Source: Deltaproteobacteria bacterium
GTDB taxonomy: Bacteria > Desulfobacterota > Desulfuromonadia > Desulfuromonadales > Geothermobacteraceae
Assembly (NCBI GenBank): GCA_003695205.1
Contig: RFIO01000566.1
Coordinates: 1 to 26,619, forward strand
Direction: 5' to 3'
Length of the DNA: 26,619 bases
Both the position numbers and the translations under genes were made by a program. A model generated the notes under the pieces. The model searched no databases. It was not told the DNA's origin and saw only the letters and a list, made by a program, of their open reading frames with translations. This document shows, one piece after another, positions 15,629 to 23,861 of the stretch. How positions within the stretch are numbered: the first letter of the stretch is position 1; each line of letters begins with the position of its first letter.

Positions 15629-17329
15629 GTGAAGAAGACTGGTTCTCAGATTCTGCTGGAATGCCTGCAGCTCGAAGGCGTGGATACCGTTTTCGGCTAC
15701 CCGGGCGGGGCGGTTATCAACATCTACGATGATCTGCCCGATTACCCGTCCATCACCCATGTGCTGACCCGGCATGAGCAGGCCGCAGTCCATGCCGCGG
15801 ACGGCTATGCCCGCAGTACCGGGAAGGTCGGTGTCGCCATTGCCACCAGCGGTCCCGGTGCCACCAATACCGTGACCGGTATCGCCACGGCCTATATGGA
15901 TTCGATTCCGATGGTGATCATCACCGGGCAGGTGCCGACGCCGCTGATCGGCAACGACGCTTTTCAGGAGGCCGACATGGTCGGCATCACCCGGCCGGTC
16001 ACCAAGCACAACTACCTGGTCAAGGATATCCGCGACCTGGCGCGCATCGTCAAGCAGGCCTTCTACATCGCCCGCACCGGCCGACCCGGGCCGGTCCTGA
16101 TCGATCTGCCCAAGGACGTTCAGGTGGCAAGCTGCAAGTTCGAGTACCCGGACAAGGTCGAACTGCGCGGCTACAAGCCGACCTACACCGGCAATCCGCG
16201 CCAGATAGCCAAGGCGGCCAAAATGATTCTCGGTGCGCGCAAGCCGGTCATCTACGTCGGCGGTGGCGCCACCCTGTCCGACTGCAATCCCGAGCTGCTC
16301 GATCTGGCCGAAATGCTCAACATGCCGGTGACCACCACCCTGATGGGCATGTCGTCCTTCCCGGGCAATCATGACCTGTCCCTCGGCATGCTCGGCATGC
16401 ACGGCACCTATTACGCCAACATGGCGGTGACCAATACCGACCTGCTGATCGCCGTCGGGGCCCGGTTTGATGATCGCGTAACCGGCAAGATCGATACCTT
16501 TGCCCCTCACGCCAAGATCATTCACGTCGATATCGATCCGACTTCGATCAAGAAGAATGTTCGCGTCGATTTGCCCATCGTCGGCGACCTGAAGCAGGTG
16601 CTGTCTGCCGTGGTGCGCAAACTGCACGAGGAGGGAGACTCGGTTGCCGCCCTGAAGGAACGGACAGCCGAATGGCTTGAGGAAATCGCCGGATGGAAGG
16701 AGAAGCACCCTCTGACCTATACTCCTTCAGACAGCGAAATCAAGCCCCAGTTCGTCATCGAAAAACTGAGCGAGATGCTCAATGAGGACGCCATCATCAC
16801 AACTGAAGTGGGTCAGCACCAGATGTGGACGGCCCAGTTTTTCCGCTTCAAGCAGCCCCGGACTTTCCTTTCGTCCGGCGGTCTGGGCACCATGGGATAC
16901 GGCCTGCCGGCGGCTCTCGGGGCGCAGATGGCCTTTCCCGAACGTCAGGTGGTCGATATTTCCGGCGACGGTTCCTTCCAGATGAACTCGCAGGAACTGG
17001 CCACCCTCGTGCAGTACAAGCTGCCGGTCAAGATTGTCATCCTCAACAACAACTACCTCGGCATGGTGCGTCAGTGGCAGCAGCTCTTCTTTGAGCGCAA
17101 TTACAGCCAGACGCCGCTCGAGGTTCCCATCGATTTTGTCAAGCTGGCCGAGGCCTATGGTGCCACGGGGATCTCCACCGACCGGGTCGACCAGGTCGAG
17201 GAGGTGATCCGCAAGGCGCTCGAAACGCCCGGTCCGGTGATCATGGAATTCAAGGTTTCCCGGGAGGAGAATGTCCTGCCGATGGTGCCGGCCGGCCGCA
17301 GCATTCACGAGATGGTGCTGGCGTCCTGA
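15629..17329 (+). CDS. ilvB: Acetolactate synthase, large (catalytic) subunit
   Basis: ThDP-dependent condensation of two pyruvates, or pyruvate with 2-ketobutyrate, the first common step to valine, leucine and isoleucine. The start is GTG at 15629, six bases after a very strong GGAGGAGG. The ATG at 15590 would place the site inside the gene. The protein has 566 residues: PYR domain with the catalytic Glu in LTRHEQAAVHAADGYAR, central FAD-type domain, and PP domain with the ThDP motif GDGSFQMNSQELATL ending in NNNYLGMVRQWQ. Two small hairpins (15555-15574 and 15580-15600) lie between ilvD and this ribosome site. Confidence 0.97.
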   Translation: MKKTGSQILLECLQLEGVDTVFGYPGGAVINIYDDLPDYPSITHVLTRHEQAAVHAADGYARSTGKVGVAIATSGPGATNTVTGIATAYMDSIPMVIITGQVPTPLIGNDAFQEADMVGITRPVTKHNYLVKDIRDLARIVKQAFYIARTGRPGPVLIDLPKDVQVASCKFEYPDKVELRGYKPTYTGNPRQIAKAAKMILGARKPVIYVGGGATLSDCNPELLDLAEMLNMPVTTTLMGMSSFPGNHDLSLGMLGMHGTYYANMAVTNTDLLIAVGARFDDRVTGKIDTFAPHAKIIHVDIDPTSIKKNVRVDLPIVGDLKQVLSAVVRKLHEEGDSVAALKERTAEWLEEIAGWKEKHPLTYTPSDSEIKPQFVIEKLSEMLNEDAIITTEVGQHQMWTAQFFRFKQPRTFLSSGGLGTMGYGLPAALGAQMAFPERQVVDISGDGSFQMNSQELATLVQYKLPVKIVILNNNYLGMVRQWQQLFFERNYSQTPLEVPIDFVKLAEAYGATGISTDRVDQVEEVIRKALETPGPVIMEFKVSREENVLPMVPAGRSIHEMVLAS

Positions 17330-17362
17330 CGCCGGCGGCTGGAATTCAAGGAGGATTGAGCG

Positions 17363-17860
17363 ATGAAACACACCATATCCGTTCTGGTTGAAAACGAGTT
17401 CGGGGTGCTGGCGCGGGTTGCCGGCCTCTTTTCCGGCCGCGGGTTCAATATCGAGAGCCTTTCGGTCGCGCCGACGCTCGATTCGAGTCTGTCGCGCATG
17501 ACCATCGTCACCCGCGGCGACGACCGGATTCTCGAGCAGATCAACAAGCAGCTCAACAAGCTGATCGACACCGTCAAGGTGATCGACTTTACCGGCGAGG
17601 ACTATGTCGAGCGCGAACTGGCCATGGTCAAGGTCAACGCCGATGAGTCGGTGCGTGCCGAGGTTCTGCGAATCGCCGACATTTTCCGCAGCAAGGTGGT
17701 TGACGTCACCCCGCGATCCTATACCCTCGAGGTGACCGGCGCCCCCGCCAAGATCGACGCCATCGTCGAGCTGCTGCGGCCGATCGGAATCAAGGAACTG
17801 GTGCGCACCGGACCCGTCGTCCTCGGGCGCGGTTCCAAGGGGTGGAAACAGGCCGAATGA
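17363..17860 (+). CDS. ilvN: Acetolactate synthase, small (regulatory) subunit
   Basis: Regulatory subunit that activates the large subunit and confers valine feedback inhibition. The protein has 165 residues. The N-terminal ACT domain reads HTISVLVENEFGVLARVAGL then FSGRGFNIESLSV. A second ACT-like C-terminal half follows from VKVNADESVRAEVLRIADIF. AAGGAGG lies nine bases before the ATG. It is 33 bases after ilvB, so the two form one transcript. Confidence 0.97.
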   Translation: MKHTISVLVENEFGVLARVAGLFSGRGFNIESLSVAPTLDSSLSRMTIVTRGDDRILEQINKQLNKLIDTVKVIDFTGEDYVERELAMVKVNADESVRAEVLRIADIFRSKVVDVTPRSYTLEVTGAPAKIDAIVELLRPIGIKELVRTGPVVLGRGSKGWKQAE

Positions 17861-17882
17861 ACGGCATGAAAGGGACTGGTCG

Positions 17883-17905
17883 ACAGCCGCAGGCTGTGCT
17901 ATAAG
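17883..17905 (+). promoter_or_regulatory. Possible promoter / inverted repeat before ilvC
   Basis: TATAAG at 17900-17905 is a good -10 box, but the -35 is poor (TGGTCG with 17-base spacing, or TCGACA with only 14). ACAGCC-GCA-GGCTGT (17883-17897), a perfect 6-bp inverted repeat, lies directly upstream. This could be an ilvC promoter with a bound regulator, or only an mRNA hairpin. Confidence 0.3.
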
Positions 17906-17950
17906 ACGCCGGTCGCATACGCAATTCAGGAGAGCAAGGGAGACAAGTTT

Positions 17951-18961
17951 ATGAAGGTCTATTACGACAAGGATGCCGATCTGTCCGTCATCCGCGGCAT
18001 GAAAGTCACCATTGTGGGATACGGGTCCCAGGGCCACGCCCACGCCAACAACCTCAAGGACTCCGGCGTCGATGTGACTGTCGCACTGCGCCCCGGGTCC
18101 GGGTCGGCCGCCAAGGCCGAGAATGCCGGCTTGAGCGTGCGCCCGGTGGCCGAGGCGGTGGCCGATGCCGACCTGGTGATGATTCTGACCCCGGATGAGT
18201 TCCAGGCGCAGCTCTACCGCGAGGAAATCGAACCCAACCTGAAGCAGGGTGCGACCCTGGCGTTCGCCCACGGTTTTGCCATCCATTACAACCAGATCGT
18301 TCCCAGGGCCGATCTCGATGTCATCATGATCGCTCCCAAGGCTCCGGGGCACACCGTGCGCACCGAATTCGTCAAGGGCGGCGGAATCCCCGACCTGATC
18401 GCCGTCTTCCAGGACGCATCCGGCAAGGCCAAGAACGTGGCGCTCTCCTACGCCAGCGCCATCGGCGGTGGCCGCACCGGTATTATCGAGACAACCTTCA
18501 AGGACGAGACCGAGACCGACCTGTTCGGCGAGCAGGCGGTGCTTTGCGGTGGCGTCGTCGAGCTGATCAAGGCCGGTTTCGAGACCCTGGTCGAAGCGGG
18601 TTACGCACCGGAGATGGCCTACTTCGAATGCCTGCACGAGATGAAGCTGATCGTCGACCTGATCTACGAGGGCGGCATCGCCAACATGAACTATTCGATT
18701 TCCAACAACGCCGAATACGGTGAATATGTCACCGGGCCGAAGGTGATCAACGAAGCGTCGCGCCAGGCCATGCGCGAGTGCCTGACCAACATCCAGAACG
18801 GTGAATATGCCAGGAAGTTCATTCTCGAAGGCCAGACCGGCTACCCCGAAATGACCGCCCGGCGCCGCCTGAATGCAGCGCATCCGATCGAGCAGGTCGG
18901 TGAGAAGCTGCGCAGCATGATGCCCTGGATTCAGAAGATCGTCGACAAGAGCAAGAACTGA
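17951..18961 (+). CDS. ilvC: Ketol-acid reductoisomerase, class I (NADP+)
   Basis: Magnesium- and NADPH-dependent alkyl migration and reduction of acetolactate and acetohydroxybutyrate. The 336-residue length and single C-terminal knotted domain mark the short class I form. The Rossmann loop GYGSQGHAHANNLKDSG starts at about residue 24. The following ALRPGSGSAAK loop, with an Arg and two Ser near the 2'-phosphate, suggests NADPH preference. Metal-binding acidic residues are in ETDLFGEQAVLCGG and YFECLHEMKLIVDLIYEGG. AAGGGAGAC lies just before the ATG. Confidence 0.98.
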   Translation: MKVYYDKDADLSVIRGMKVTIVGYGSQGHAHANNLKDSGVDVTVALRPGSGSAAKAENAGLSVRPVAEAVADADLVMILTPDEFQAQLYREEIEPNLKQGATLAFAHGFAIHYNQIVPRADLDVIMIAPKAPGHTVRTEFVKGGGIPDLIAVFQDASGKAKNVALSYASAIGGGRTGIIETTFKDETETDLFGEQAVLCGGVVELIKAGFETLVEAGYAPEMAYFECLHEMKLIVDLIYEGGIANMNYSISNNAEYGEYVTGPKVINEASRQAMRECLTNIQNGEYARKFILEGQTGYPEMTARRRLNAAHPIEQVGEKLRSMMPWIQKIVDKSKN

Positions 18962-18967
18962 AACCGA

Positions 18968-19005
18968 TCCGGCCGGGCGCCACGCTGCCCGGCCGGAGAT
19001 TTTTT
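18968..19005 (+). terminator. Terminator between ilvC and psd
   Basis: An 11-pair perfect stem (18968-18978 with 18987-18997) with an 8-base loop is followed by AGA and six T (19000-19005). The psd ribosome site begins at 19008, directly after the T tract. Any read-through RNA would supply psd-pssA, since I see no other clear promoter for them. Confidence 0.8.
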
Positions 19006-19019
19006 CCGGAAGGATGTCC

Positions 19020-19664
19020 GTGCACGATCGCAGTCATCCCATAGCCAGCGAGGGATACCCCTTCATCATCCTGGCCGCCTTCGTTACCCTGGTCTTTGCC
19101 CTGATCGGCTGGACCCTGGCGACCCTGGTTCTGCTGGCCCTGACCCTGTTCATCATCTATTTCTTCCGCAATCCCGAGCGGTCGGTGCCCCAGGGCGAAT
19201 CCTGCGTGGTCGCTCCGGCCGACGGCCGCATCGTCTTTCTCGATCGTGTGGAAGAAGCTCCAATGCTGGAAGGACCGGCCCTGAAGATCAGCATTTTCAT
19301 GTCGGTCTTCAATGTCCACGTCAACCGGTTCCCCTGTGCCGGAACCGTCATCGACAGCTACTACAAAAAGGGCGCGTTTCTCAATGCCGCCCTGGACAAG
19401 GCCAGCGAGAAGAATGAGCAACTCGGCCTGCTGATCGAAGCCGGTCAGGACCGGAAGCTTGCCTGCGTCCAGGTCGCCGGCCTGATCGCTCGCCGTATCG
19501 TCTGCTATCCCGAGATCGGCGACAGCCTGTCGACTGGAGAACGCTACGGCCTGATCCGGTTCGGCAGCCGGGTCGATGTTTACCTGCCGGTCGATTTCTC
19601 CCCCAGGGTCAGCCTGGGACAGACCACCGTGGCCGGCGAAACCATCCTGGGGCACTGGCAATGA
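19020..19664 (+). CDS. psd: Phosphatidylserine decarboxylase proenzyme
   Basis: Decarboxylates phosphatidylserine to phosphatidylethanolamine at the inner membrane. It is a short-form enzyme (214 residues) that cleaves itself at Gly-Ser to form a pyruvoyl group. The site is FGS in YGLIRFGSRVDVYLP, with the Ser at about residue 183. Two N-terminal hydrophobic segments (FIILAAFVTLVFALIGW and TLVLLALTLFIIYFF) anchor it. APADGRIVF and FMSVFNVHVNRFP are typical. GGAAGG at 19008-19013 touches the ATG at 19014 but is correctly spaced for the GTG at 19020, so I prefer the GTG (MHDRSHPIASEGYPF). It overlaps pssA by four bases. Confidence 0.95.
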   Translation: MHDRSHPIASEGYPFIILAAFVTLVFALIGWTLATLVLLALTLFIIYFFRNPERSVPQGESCVVAPADGRIVFLDRVEEAPMLEGPALKISIFMSVFNVHVNRFPCAGTVIDSYYKKGAFLNAALDKASEKNEQLGLLIEAGQDRKLACVQVAGLIARRIVCYPEIGDSLSTGERYGLIRFGSRVDVYLPVDFSPRVSLGQTTVAGETILGHWQ

Positions 19665-20470
19665 ACACGGAACTCCACTCCGGCGGCAGGCCGGGACTGC
19701 GGCGGGGGGTCTACCTGCTGCCCAACCTGTTCACCACGGGCGGCCTGTTTGCCGGATTTTACAGCATCATATCCACCATCCACGGCAACTACGACGTCGC
19801 CGCCTGGTTCATTCTCATCGCCACCGTCTTCGACGGTCTCGATGGTCGGGTGGCGCGCATGACCAACACCACCAGCCGCTTCGGGGTCGAATACGATTCC
19901 CTGGCCGACCTGGTTGCCTTCGGTGTCGCTCCCGGGGTGCTGATGTACATGTGGGCTCTGCGCCCCTTCGGCAAGCTTGGCTGGCTTGCGGCATTTCTCT
20001 ACGTGGTCTGCGGCGCCCTGCGCCTGGCCCGGTTCAATGTTCAGATCAATACGGTCGAATCAAAGCGGTTTCTCGGCCTGCCGATACCGGCGGCGGCCGG
20101 CATGGTCGCCTCCTGCGTGCTGCTCTTCTACTACCTTGGCGGCACCGGGACGATCAAAAAGGTCTCCGTTCTGCTGCTGATCTACGGGCTGGCCTTTCTC
20201 ATGGTCAGTAGCATCCGTTACTATTCCTTCAAGGATCCCGAGCTGGTCAAGCGACAGCCCTTTGGAGCCCTGGTTCTGGTGATCTTCCTGGTGATCGTCG
20301 TTATTGCCCGCCCGGAAGTCATGCTCTTCAGCCTTGGCCTCGTTTACGTCGCATCGGGGCCGCTGGGGTTGCTGTTCGGCGCCGGGAAAGGGGAGCCGAA
20401 GGAGGAATCGTCGGACCAGGTGGTTGCCGAGGTGAACGAGGAAAACGGCGCCAGCTACGAGGACGACTGA
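19661..20470 (+). CDS. pssA: CDP-diacylglycerol-serine O-phosphatidyltransferase
   Basis: Joins serine to CDP-diacylglycerol to give phosphatidylserine, the substrate of the preceding Psd. The 269-residue membrane protein carries the CDP-alcohol phosphotransferase motif in DGLDGRVARM followed by FGVEYDSLADLVAFG, with all catalytic Asp residues in place. About eight hydrophobic segments follow. The C-terminus is a hydrophilic acidic tail of about 25 residues. Its ATG overlaps the psd stop (ATGA), so the two are translationally coupled. The CDP-diacylglycerol comes from CdsA, encoded about 10 kb upstream in this window. Confidence 0.96.
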   Translation: MNTELHSGGRPGLRRGVYLLPNLFTTGGLFAGFYSIISTIHGNYDVAAWFILIATVFDGLDGRVARMTNTTSRFGVEYDSLADLVAFGVAPGVLMYMWALRPFGKLGWLAAFLYVVCGALRLARFNVQINTVESKRFLGLPIPAAAGMVASCVLLFYYLGGTGTIKKVSVLLLIYGLAFLMVSSIRYYSFKDPELVKRQPFGALVLVIFLVIVVIARPEVMLFSLGLVYVASGPLGLLFGAGKGEPKEESSDQVVAEVNEENGASYEDD

Positions 20471-20480
20471 AACGAAATCC

Positions 20481-20509
20481 TTGACAGGCCGCAAGCGAGC
20501 CTGTTTAAT
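20481..20509 (+). promoter_or_regulatory. Strong sigma-70 promoter for the leuA T-box leader
   Basis: A perfect TTGACA at 20481-20486 and TTTAAT at 20504-20509 are separated by 17 bases. It begins 10 bases after the pssA stop. Transcription should start near 20516, just at the T-box leader. Confidence 0.85.
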
Positions 20510-20515
20510 GCCAGT

Positions 20516-20770
20516 TCAACAGTTGAACAAAGGCGCTGAAGAGGAGTAGTAGGCCTCCCTGCCGTTCCAGAGAGCCGGCGGTTGCTGCGAGCCGGTACGG
20601 AAAGGGGCTGAACTCGCCTCGGAGCCGCGAAGGTCAAGGGACAGGGATCCCCAGCTTTCGCCGTCAGCCCGCGTCAAGGGCCAATGAAGGTCTCTCCACG
20701 GAGAGACGAATCAGGGTGGTACCGCGAAGCGCAAGCTCTCGCCCCTGTGTCGGGGCGGGAGCTTTTTTAT
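20516..20770 (+). ncRNA. T-box riboswitch, leucine type, controlling leuA
   Basis: This cis-acting leader senses uncharged tRNA-Leu and permits read-through of a terminator. All parts are visible. Stem I has GAGGAGTAGTA (loop-E side) near 20541-20551 and the distal AGAGAGCCGG / GCTGCGAGCCGG elements. GAA at 20610-20612 is followed by the specifier CTC at 20613-20615 (Leu). Stem III is GTCTCTC-CACG-GAGAGAC (20690-20707). The conserved T-box is GGGTGGTACCGCG (20714-20726). Its TGGT (20717-20720) can pair with the tRNA acceptor end and suits a discriminator A, as in tRNA-Leu. It covers most of the 457-base gap between pssA and leuA. T-boxes before leucine genes are known in Deltaproteobacteria. 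Specifier and downstream gene agree. Confidence 0.93.
20734..20768 (+). terminator. T-box-controlled terminator before leuA
   Basis: A 12-pair stem (20734-20745 with 20752-20763, one U-G wobble) with a 6-base loop is followed by T's to 20768. It competes with the antiterminator formed by the T-box sequence just upstream. From 20771 to the leuA start lie 157 bases of leader in which I see only short possible hairpins. Confidence 0.9.
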
Positions 20771-20927
20771 TTTTGGTTCACATTCGGAGAGTCAGGCCAA
20801 CTTGAGAAAGGGGGTGGTTCCGTTTGGAAAGTGACCTGGGCGACCTGACGATCGAAACAGCAGCATCAGATAACTTCAACGCAAAATGGAGCCGCTCCTT
20901 CTTGTCGGGACGGCTCGGGAGGAAAAC

Positions 20928-22466
20928 ATGAGCGAAAAAAAACGGATCATCATTTTCGACACGACTCTGCGTGACGGCGAACAGAGCCCCGGCGCCAGTA
21001 TGAACATCGACGAAAAGCTCCGTGTGGCGCATCAGCTGGAAAGGCTGAATGTCGATGTCATCGAAGCCGGCTTCCCCATCGCTTCCGACGGCGACTTCGA
21101 GGCGGTAAAAAAGATTGCGCAGACGATCAAAACACCGCAGATCGCAGGGCTGTGCCGCGCCAACTTCAAGGATATCGACAGGGCCTGGGAAGCTCTGCAG
21201 TACGCCGAAGAGCGCGGCCGCATCCACACCTTCATCGCCACCTCCGATATCCATATGGAGCGCAAGCTGCAGATGCCGCCGGAAAAGGTACTTGAAACGG
21301 CCGTCAAGGCTGTGCAGCACGCCAGGCAGTACACCGGCAACATCGAGTTCTCCTGTGAAGACGCGGTGCGCACCCGACTGCCGTTCCTTGCCCAGGTGGT
21401 CGAGGCGGTTATCGATGCCGGCGCCACCACGGTCAACATTCCGGACACCGTCGGATACGCCATCCCGCACGAGTTCTACGAGATCATCAAGTACCTGAAG
21501 GACAACGTCAAAAATATCGAAAAGGCGATTATTTCCGTGCATTGCCACAACGATCTCGGTCTTGCGGTGGCCAACTCTCTGGCCGCGCTTCGGGCCGGAG
21601 CCGGCCAGGTAGAGTGCACAATCAACGGCATCGGCGAGCGGGCCGGCAACTGCTCCCTCGAAGAGGTTGTCATGGCTCTGCGCACCCGGCACGACATCAT
21701 GCCCTACAGCACCGATGTCGTCACCGAGCAGATTTATGCCAGCAGCCGACTCCTTTCCACCATCACCGGCATAGCCGTCCAGCCGAACAAGGCTGTGGTC
21801 GGGGCCAACGCCTTTGCCCACGAGGCTGGCATCCATCAGCATGGCGTCATGATGGACAAGGAGACCTACGAGATCATGACGCCCGAGTCGATCGGCCTGT
21901 CGAAGAACAAGCTGGTCCTCGGCAAGCACTCCGGCCGGCATGCCTTCGTCGCCCGGCTCGAGGAACTCGGCTATGAGCTCTCCAGGGAAGATGTCGAGCG
22001 CGCTTTTGTCCGCTTCAAGGCCCTGGCCGATGCCAAGAAGGAGATTTTCGACGAGGACCTCGATGCCATCGTCGCCGACGAGATCATCCGGGTATCCGAA
22101 CGCTACAAGCTGGTGCAGATGAATGTCTCTTCCGGCTCCTTCGCCGCGCCGACCGCCACGGTGCAGATGGAAATCGACGGCGAAGTGCGCAAGGTCGCGG
22201 TTATCGGCGCCGGTCCCGTGGACGCTGCCTTCAAGGCGATCCGGGACCTGACCGGCAGCAAGGCCACCCTGGAACAGTATTCGGTCGGTGCCATCACCGG
22301 CGGAACCGATGCCCAGGGCGAATGTACCGTCCGCCTGCGCGAGAACGGCCGCGAGGTGATCGGGCAGGGGGCCGATGAAGACATCATCGTCGCCTCGGCC
22401 AAGGCCTATATCAACGCCCTGAACAAAATGGCCTCAGTCATGGAAAGGACCAGGGTGGCCATCTGA
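20928..22466 (+). CDS. leuA: 2-isopropylmalate synthase
   Basis: Condenses acetyl-CoA with 2-ketoisovalerate, the committed step to leucine. GGGAGG at 20917-20922 selects the ATG at 20928. The upstream ATG at 20886 lacks a site. The protein has 512 residues: TIM-barrel with DTTLRDGEQSPG at residues 11-22, the metal site HCHNDLG from residue 205, and NGIGERAGNCSLEE. Next come two small linker domains with EAGIHQHGV, and a C-terminal allosteric leucine-binding domain (about residue 380 onward) including the GTDAQGECTVRL segment. Citramalate synthase is a related possibility, but the leucine T-box and leuCD neighbours argue for LeuA. Confidence 0.96.
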   Translation: MSEKKRIIIFDTTLRDGEQSPGASMNIDEKLRVAHQLERLNVDVIEAGFPIASDGDFEAVKKIAQTIKTPQIAGLCRANFKDIDRAWEALQYAEERGRIHTFIATSDIHMERKLQMPPEKVLETAVKAVQHARQYTGNIEFSCEDAVRTRLPFLAQVVEAVIDAGATTVNIPDTVGYAIPHEFYEIIKYLKDNVKNIEKAIISVHCHNDLGLAVANSLAALRAGAGQVECTINGIGERAGNCSLEEVVMALRTRHDIMPYSTDVVTEQIYASSRLLSTITGIAVQPNKAVVGANAFAHEAGIHQHGVMMDKETYEIMTPESIGLSKNKLVLGKHSGRHAFVARLEELGYELSREDVERAFVRFKALADAKKEIFDEDLDAIVADEIIRVSERYKLVQMNVSSGSFAAPTATVQMEIDGEVRKVAVIGAGPVDAAFKAIRDLTGSKATLEQYSVGAITGGTDAQGECTVRLRENGREVIGQGADEDIIVASAKAYINALNKMASVMERTRVAI

Positions 22467-22486
22467 TCCACCCTGAGATGATTGCC

Positions 22487-22520
22487 AGGACCGGCCGGTG
22501 ACAGTTCGCCGGCCGGTCCT
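22487..22520 (+). other. Long hairpin between leuA and leuC
   Basis: A 15-pair stem (22487-22501 with 22506-22520, one wobble) with a CAGT loop. The tail GTATCGAG has no T tract, so it is not a standard terminator. It is more likely an mRNA stability or processing element between leuA and leuCD. Confidence 0.5.
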
Positions 22521-22547
22521 GTATCGAGACAACAGCAAGGAGACATG

Positions 22548-23846
22548 ATGGGACAGACAGTAGCGGAAAAGATCTTTGCGGCTCATCTGCGCGATGAGCC
22601 TTTTCCCGGCACCAAGGTCCTCGACCTTGACCGGGTCCTTTGTCATGAAATAACCACCCCGGTTGCCATTGCCGACCTGGAATGGCGTGGCAAGGACAGG
22701 GTTTTTGATCCCGGCAAGATCAAGGCGGTCATCGACCACGTCACCCCTTCCAAGGACAGCAAGACCGCCCTGCAGGCCAAGATCCTGCGCGACTGGGCCC
22801 GTCGGCACGATATCCGCGACTTTTTCGACGTCGGCCGCAACGGTGTCTGCCACGCCATCTTCCCGGAAAAGGGCTATATCCGTCCCGGGTTCACGGTGAT
22901 CATGGGGGACAGCCACACCTGCACCCACGGCGCCTTCGGGGCCTTTGCCGCCGGTGTCGGGACCACCGACCTGGAGGTCGGCATCCTCAAGGGGGTCTGC
23001 GCCTTCCGCGAGCCGAAGACCATCCGCATCGACCTGGTGGGGAATCTGCCGGATGGCGTGTACGCCAAGGACGTCATCCTCTATGTCATCGGCCAGCTCG
23101 GAGTCAACGGAGCCACCGACCGGGTGATCGAATTCCACGGCGAAGTCATCGAGGAGATGAGTATGGAGTCGCGCATGACTCTGTGCAACATGGCTATCGA
23201 AGCCGGTGGCACCTGCGGTATCTGCGAGCCCGACATGGTGACCGTCGACTATCTCTGGCCCTTCATACAGGATGAATTCGATTCGCGTGAAGCGGCCCTG
23301 GCGCATTATCGCCAGTGGTGCGCCGACGAGGACGCGGACTATGAGCAGGTGCTGCGCTTTGACGTCAGCAACCTGGAGCCCCAGGTGACCTACGGCTACA
23401 AACCCGACTGCGTCAAGCCCGTGACCGAGATGGCCGGCCAGCGCGTCGACCAGGTCTACATCGGCAGCTGCACCAACGGCCGGATCGAGGATCTGCGGGT
23501 TGCCGCCAGCATCCTCAAGGGGCGCAGGCTTGCCGATTCGGTGCGCGGCATCGTCTCACCGGCAACGCCGCAGATTTTTCAGCAGGCCCTCGCCGAAGGC
23601 ATTATCGATGTCTTCATGGCTGCCGGTTTCTGTGTCACCAACCCGACCTGCGGCGCCTGCCTGGGCATGAGCAACGGTGTGCTGGCCGAGGGGGAAGTGT
23701 GTGCCGCGACCACCAACCGCAACTTCAATGGCCGTATGGGCAAGGGTGGCATGGTACACCTGATGAGCCCCGCGACCGCCGCAGCCTGCGCCGTAACCGG
23801 CGTGATCACCGATGCCAGGCCGATGCTGGCCGAGTCGGCAGCCTGA
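22548..23846 (+). CDS. leuC: 3-isopropylmalate dehydratase, large subunit
   Basis: Aconitase-family Fe-S subunit that, with LeuD, isomerises 2- to 3-isopropylmalate. AAGGAG at 22537-22542 is best spaced for the second of two tandem ATGs (22548). The in-frame ATG at 22482 lies in the preceding hairpin region. The protein has 432 residues. The cluster ligands are in YIGSCTNGR and in the CVTNPTCGACLG segment. GDSHTCTHGAFGAFAAGVG and AATTNRNFNGRMG are further active-site signatures. The length matches the shorter type common in anaerobes and archaea, not the roughly 465-residue E. coli type. Confidence 0.96.
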   Translation: MGQTVAEKIFAAHLRDEPFPGTKVLDLDRVLCHEITTPVAIADLEWRGKDRVFDPGKIKAVIDHVTPSKDSKTALQAKILRDWARRHDIRDFFDVGRNGVCHAIFPEKGYIRPGFTVIMGDSHTCTHGAFGAFAAGVGTTDLEVGILKGVCAFREPKTIRIDLVGNLPDGVYAKDVILYVIGQLGVNGATDRVIEFHGEVIEEMSMESRMTLCNMAIEAGGTCGICEPDMVTVDYLWPFIQDEFDSREAALAHYRQWCADEDADYEQVLRFDVSNLEPQVTYGYKPDCVKPVTEMAGQRVDQVYIGSCTNGRIEDLRVAASILKGRRLADSVRGIVSPATPQIFQQALAEGIIDVFMAAGFCVTNPTCGACLGMSNGVLAEGEVCAATTNRNFNGRMGKGGMVHLMSPATAAACAVTGVITDARPMLAESAA

Positions 23847-23861
23847 CAGAAGGAGGAAAGC

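Noticed and set aside
16727..18883. 718-codon minus-strand open frame opposite ilvB-ilvN-ilvC
   Set aside because: It spans three real genes and their spacers antisense, and shows no recognisable domain. The same holds for the long minus-strand frames at 15518-16708, 11514-12575 and 20778-21941.
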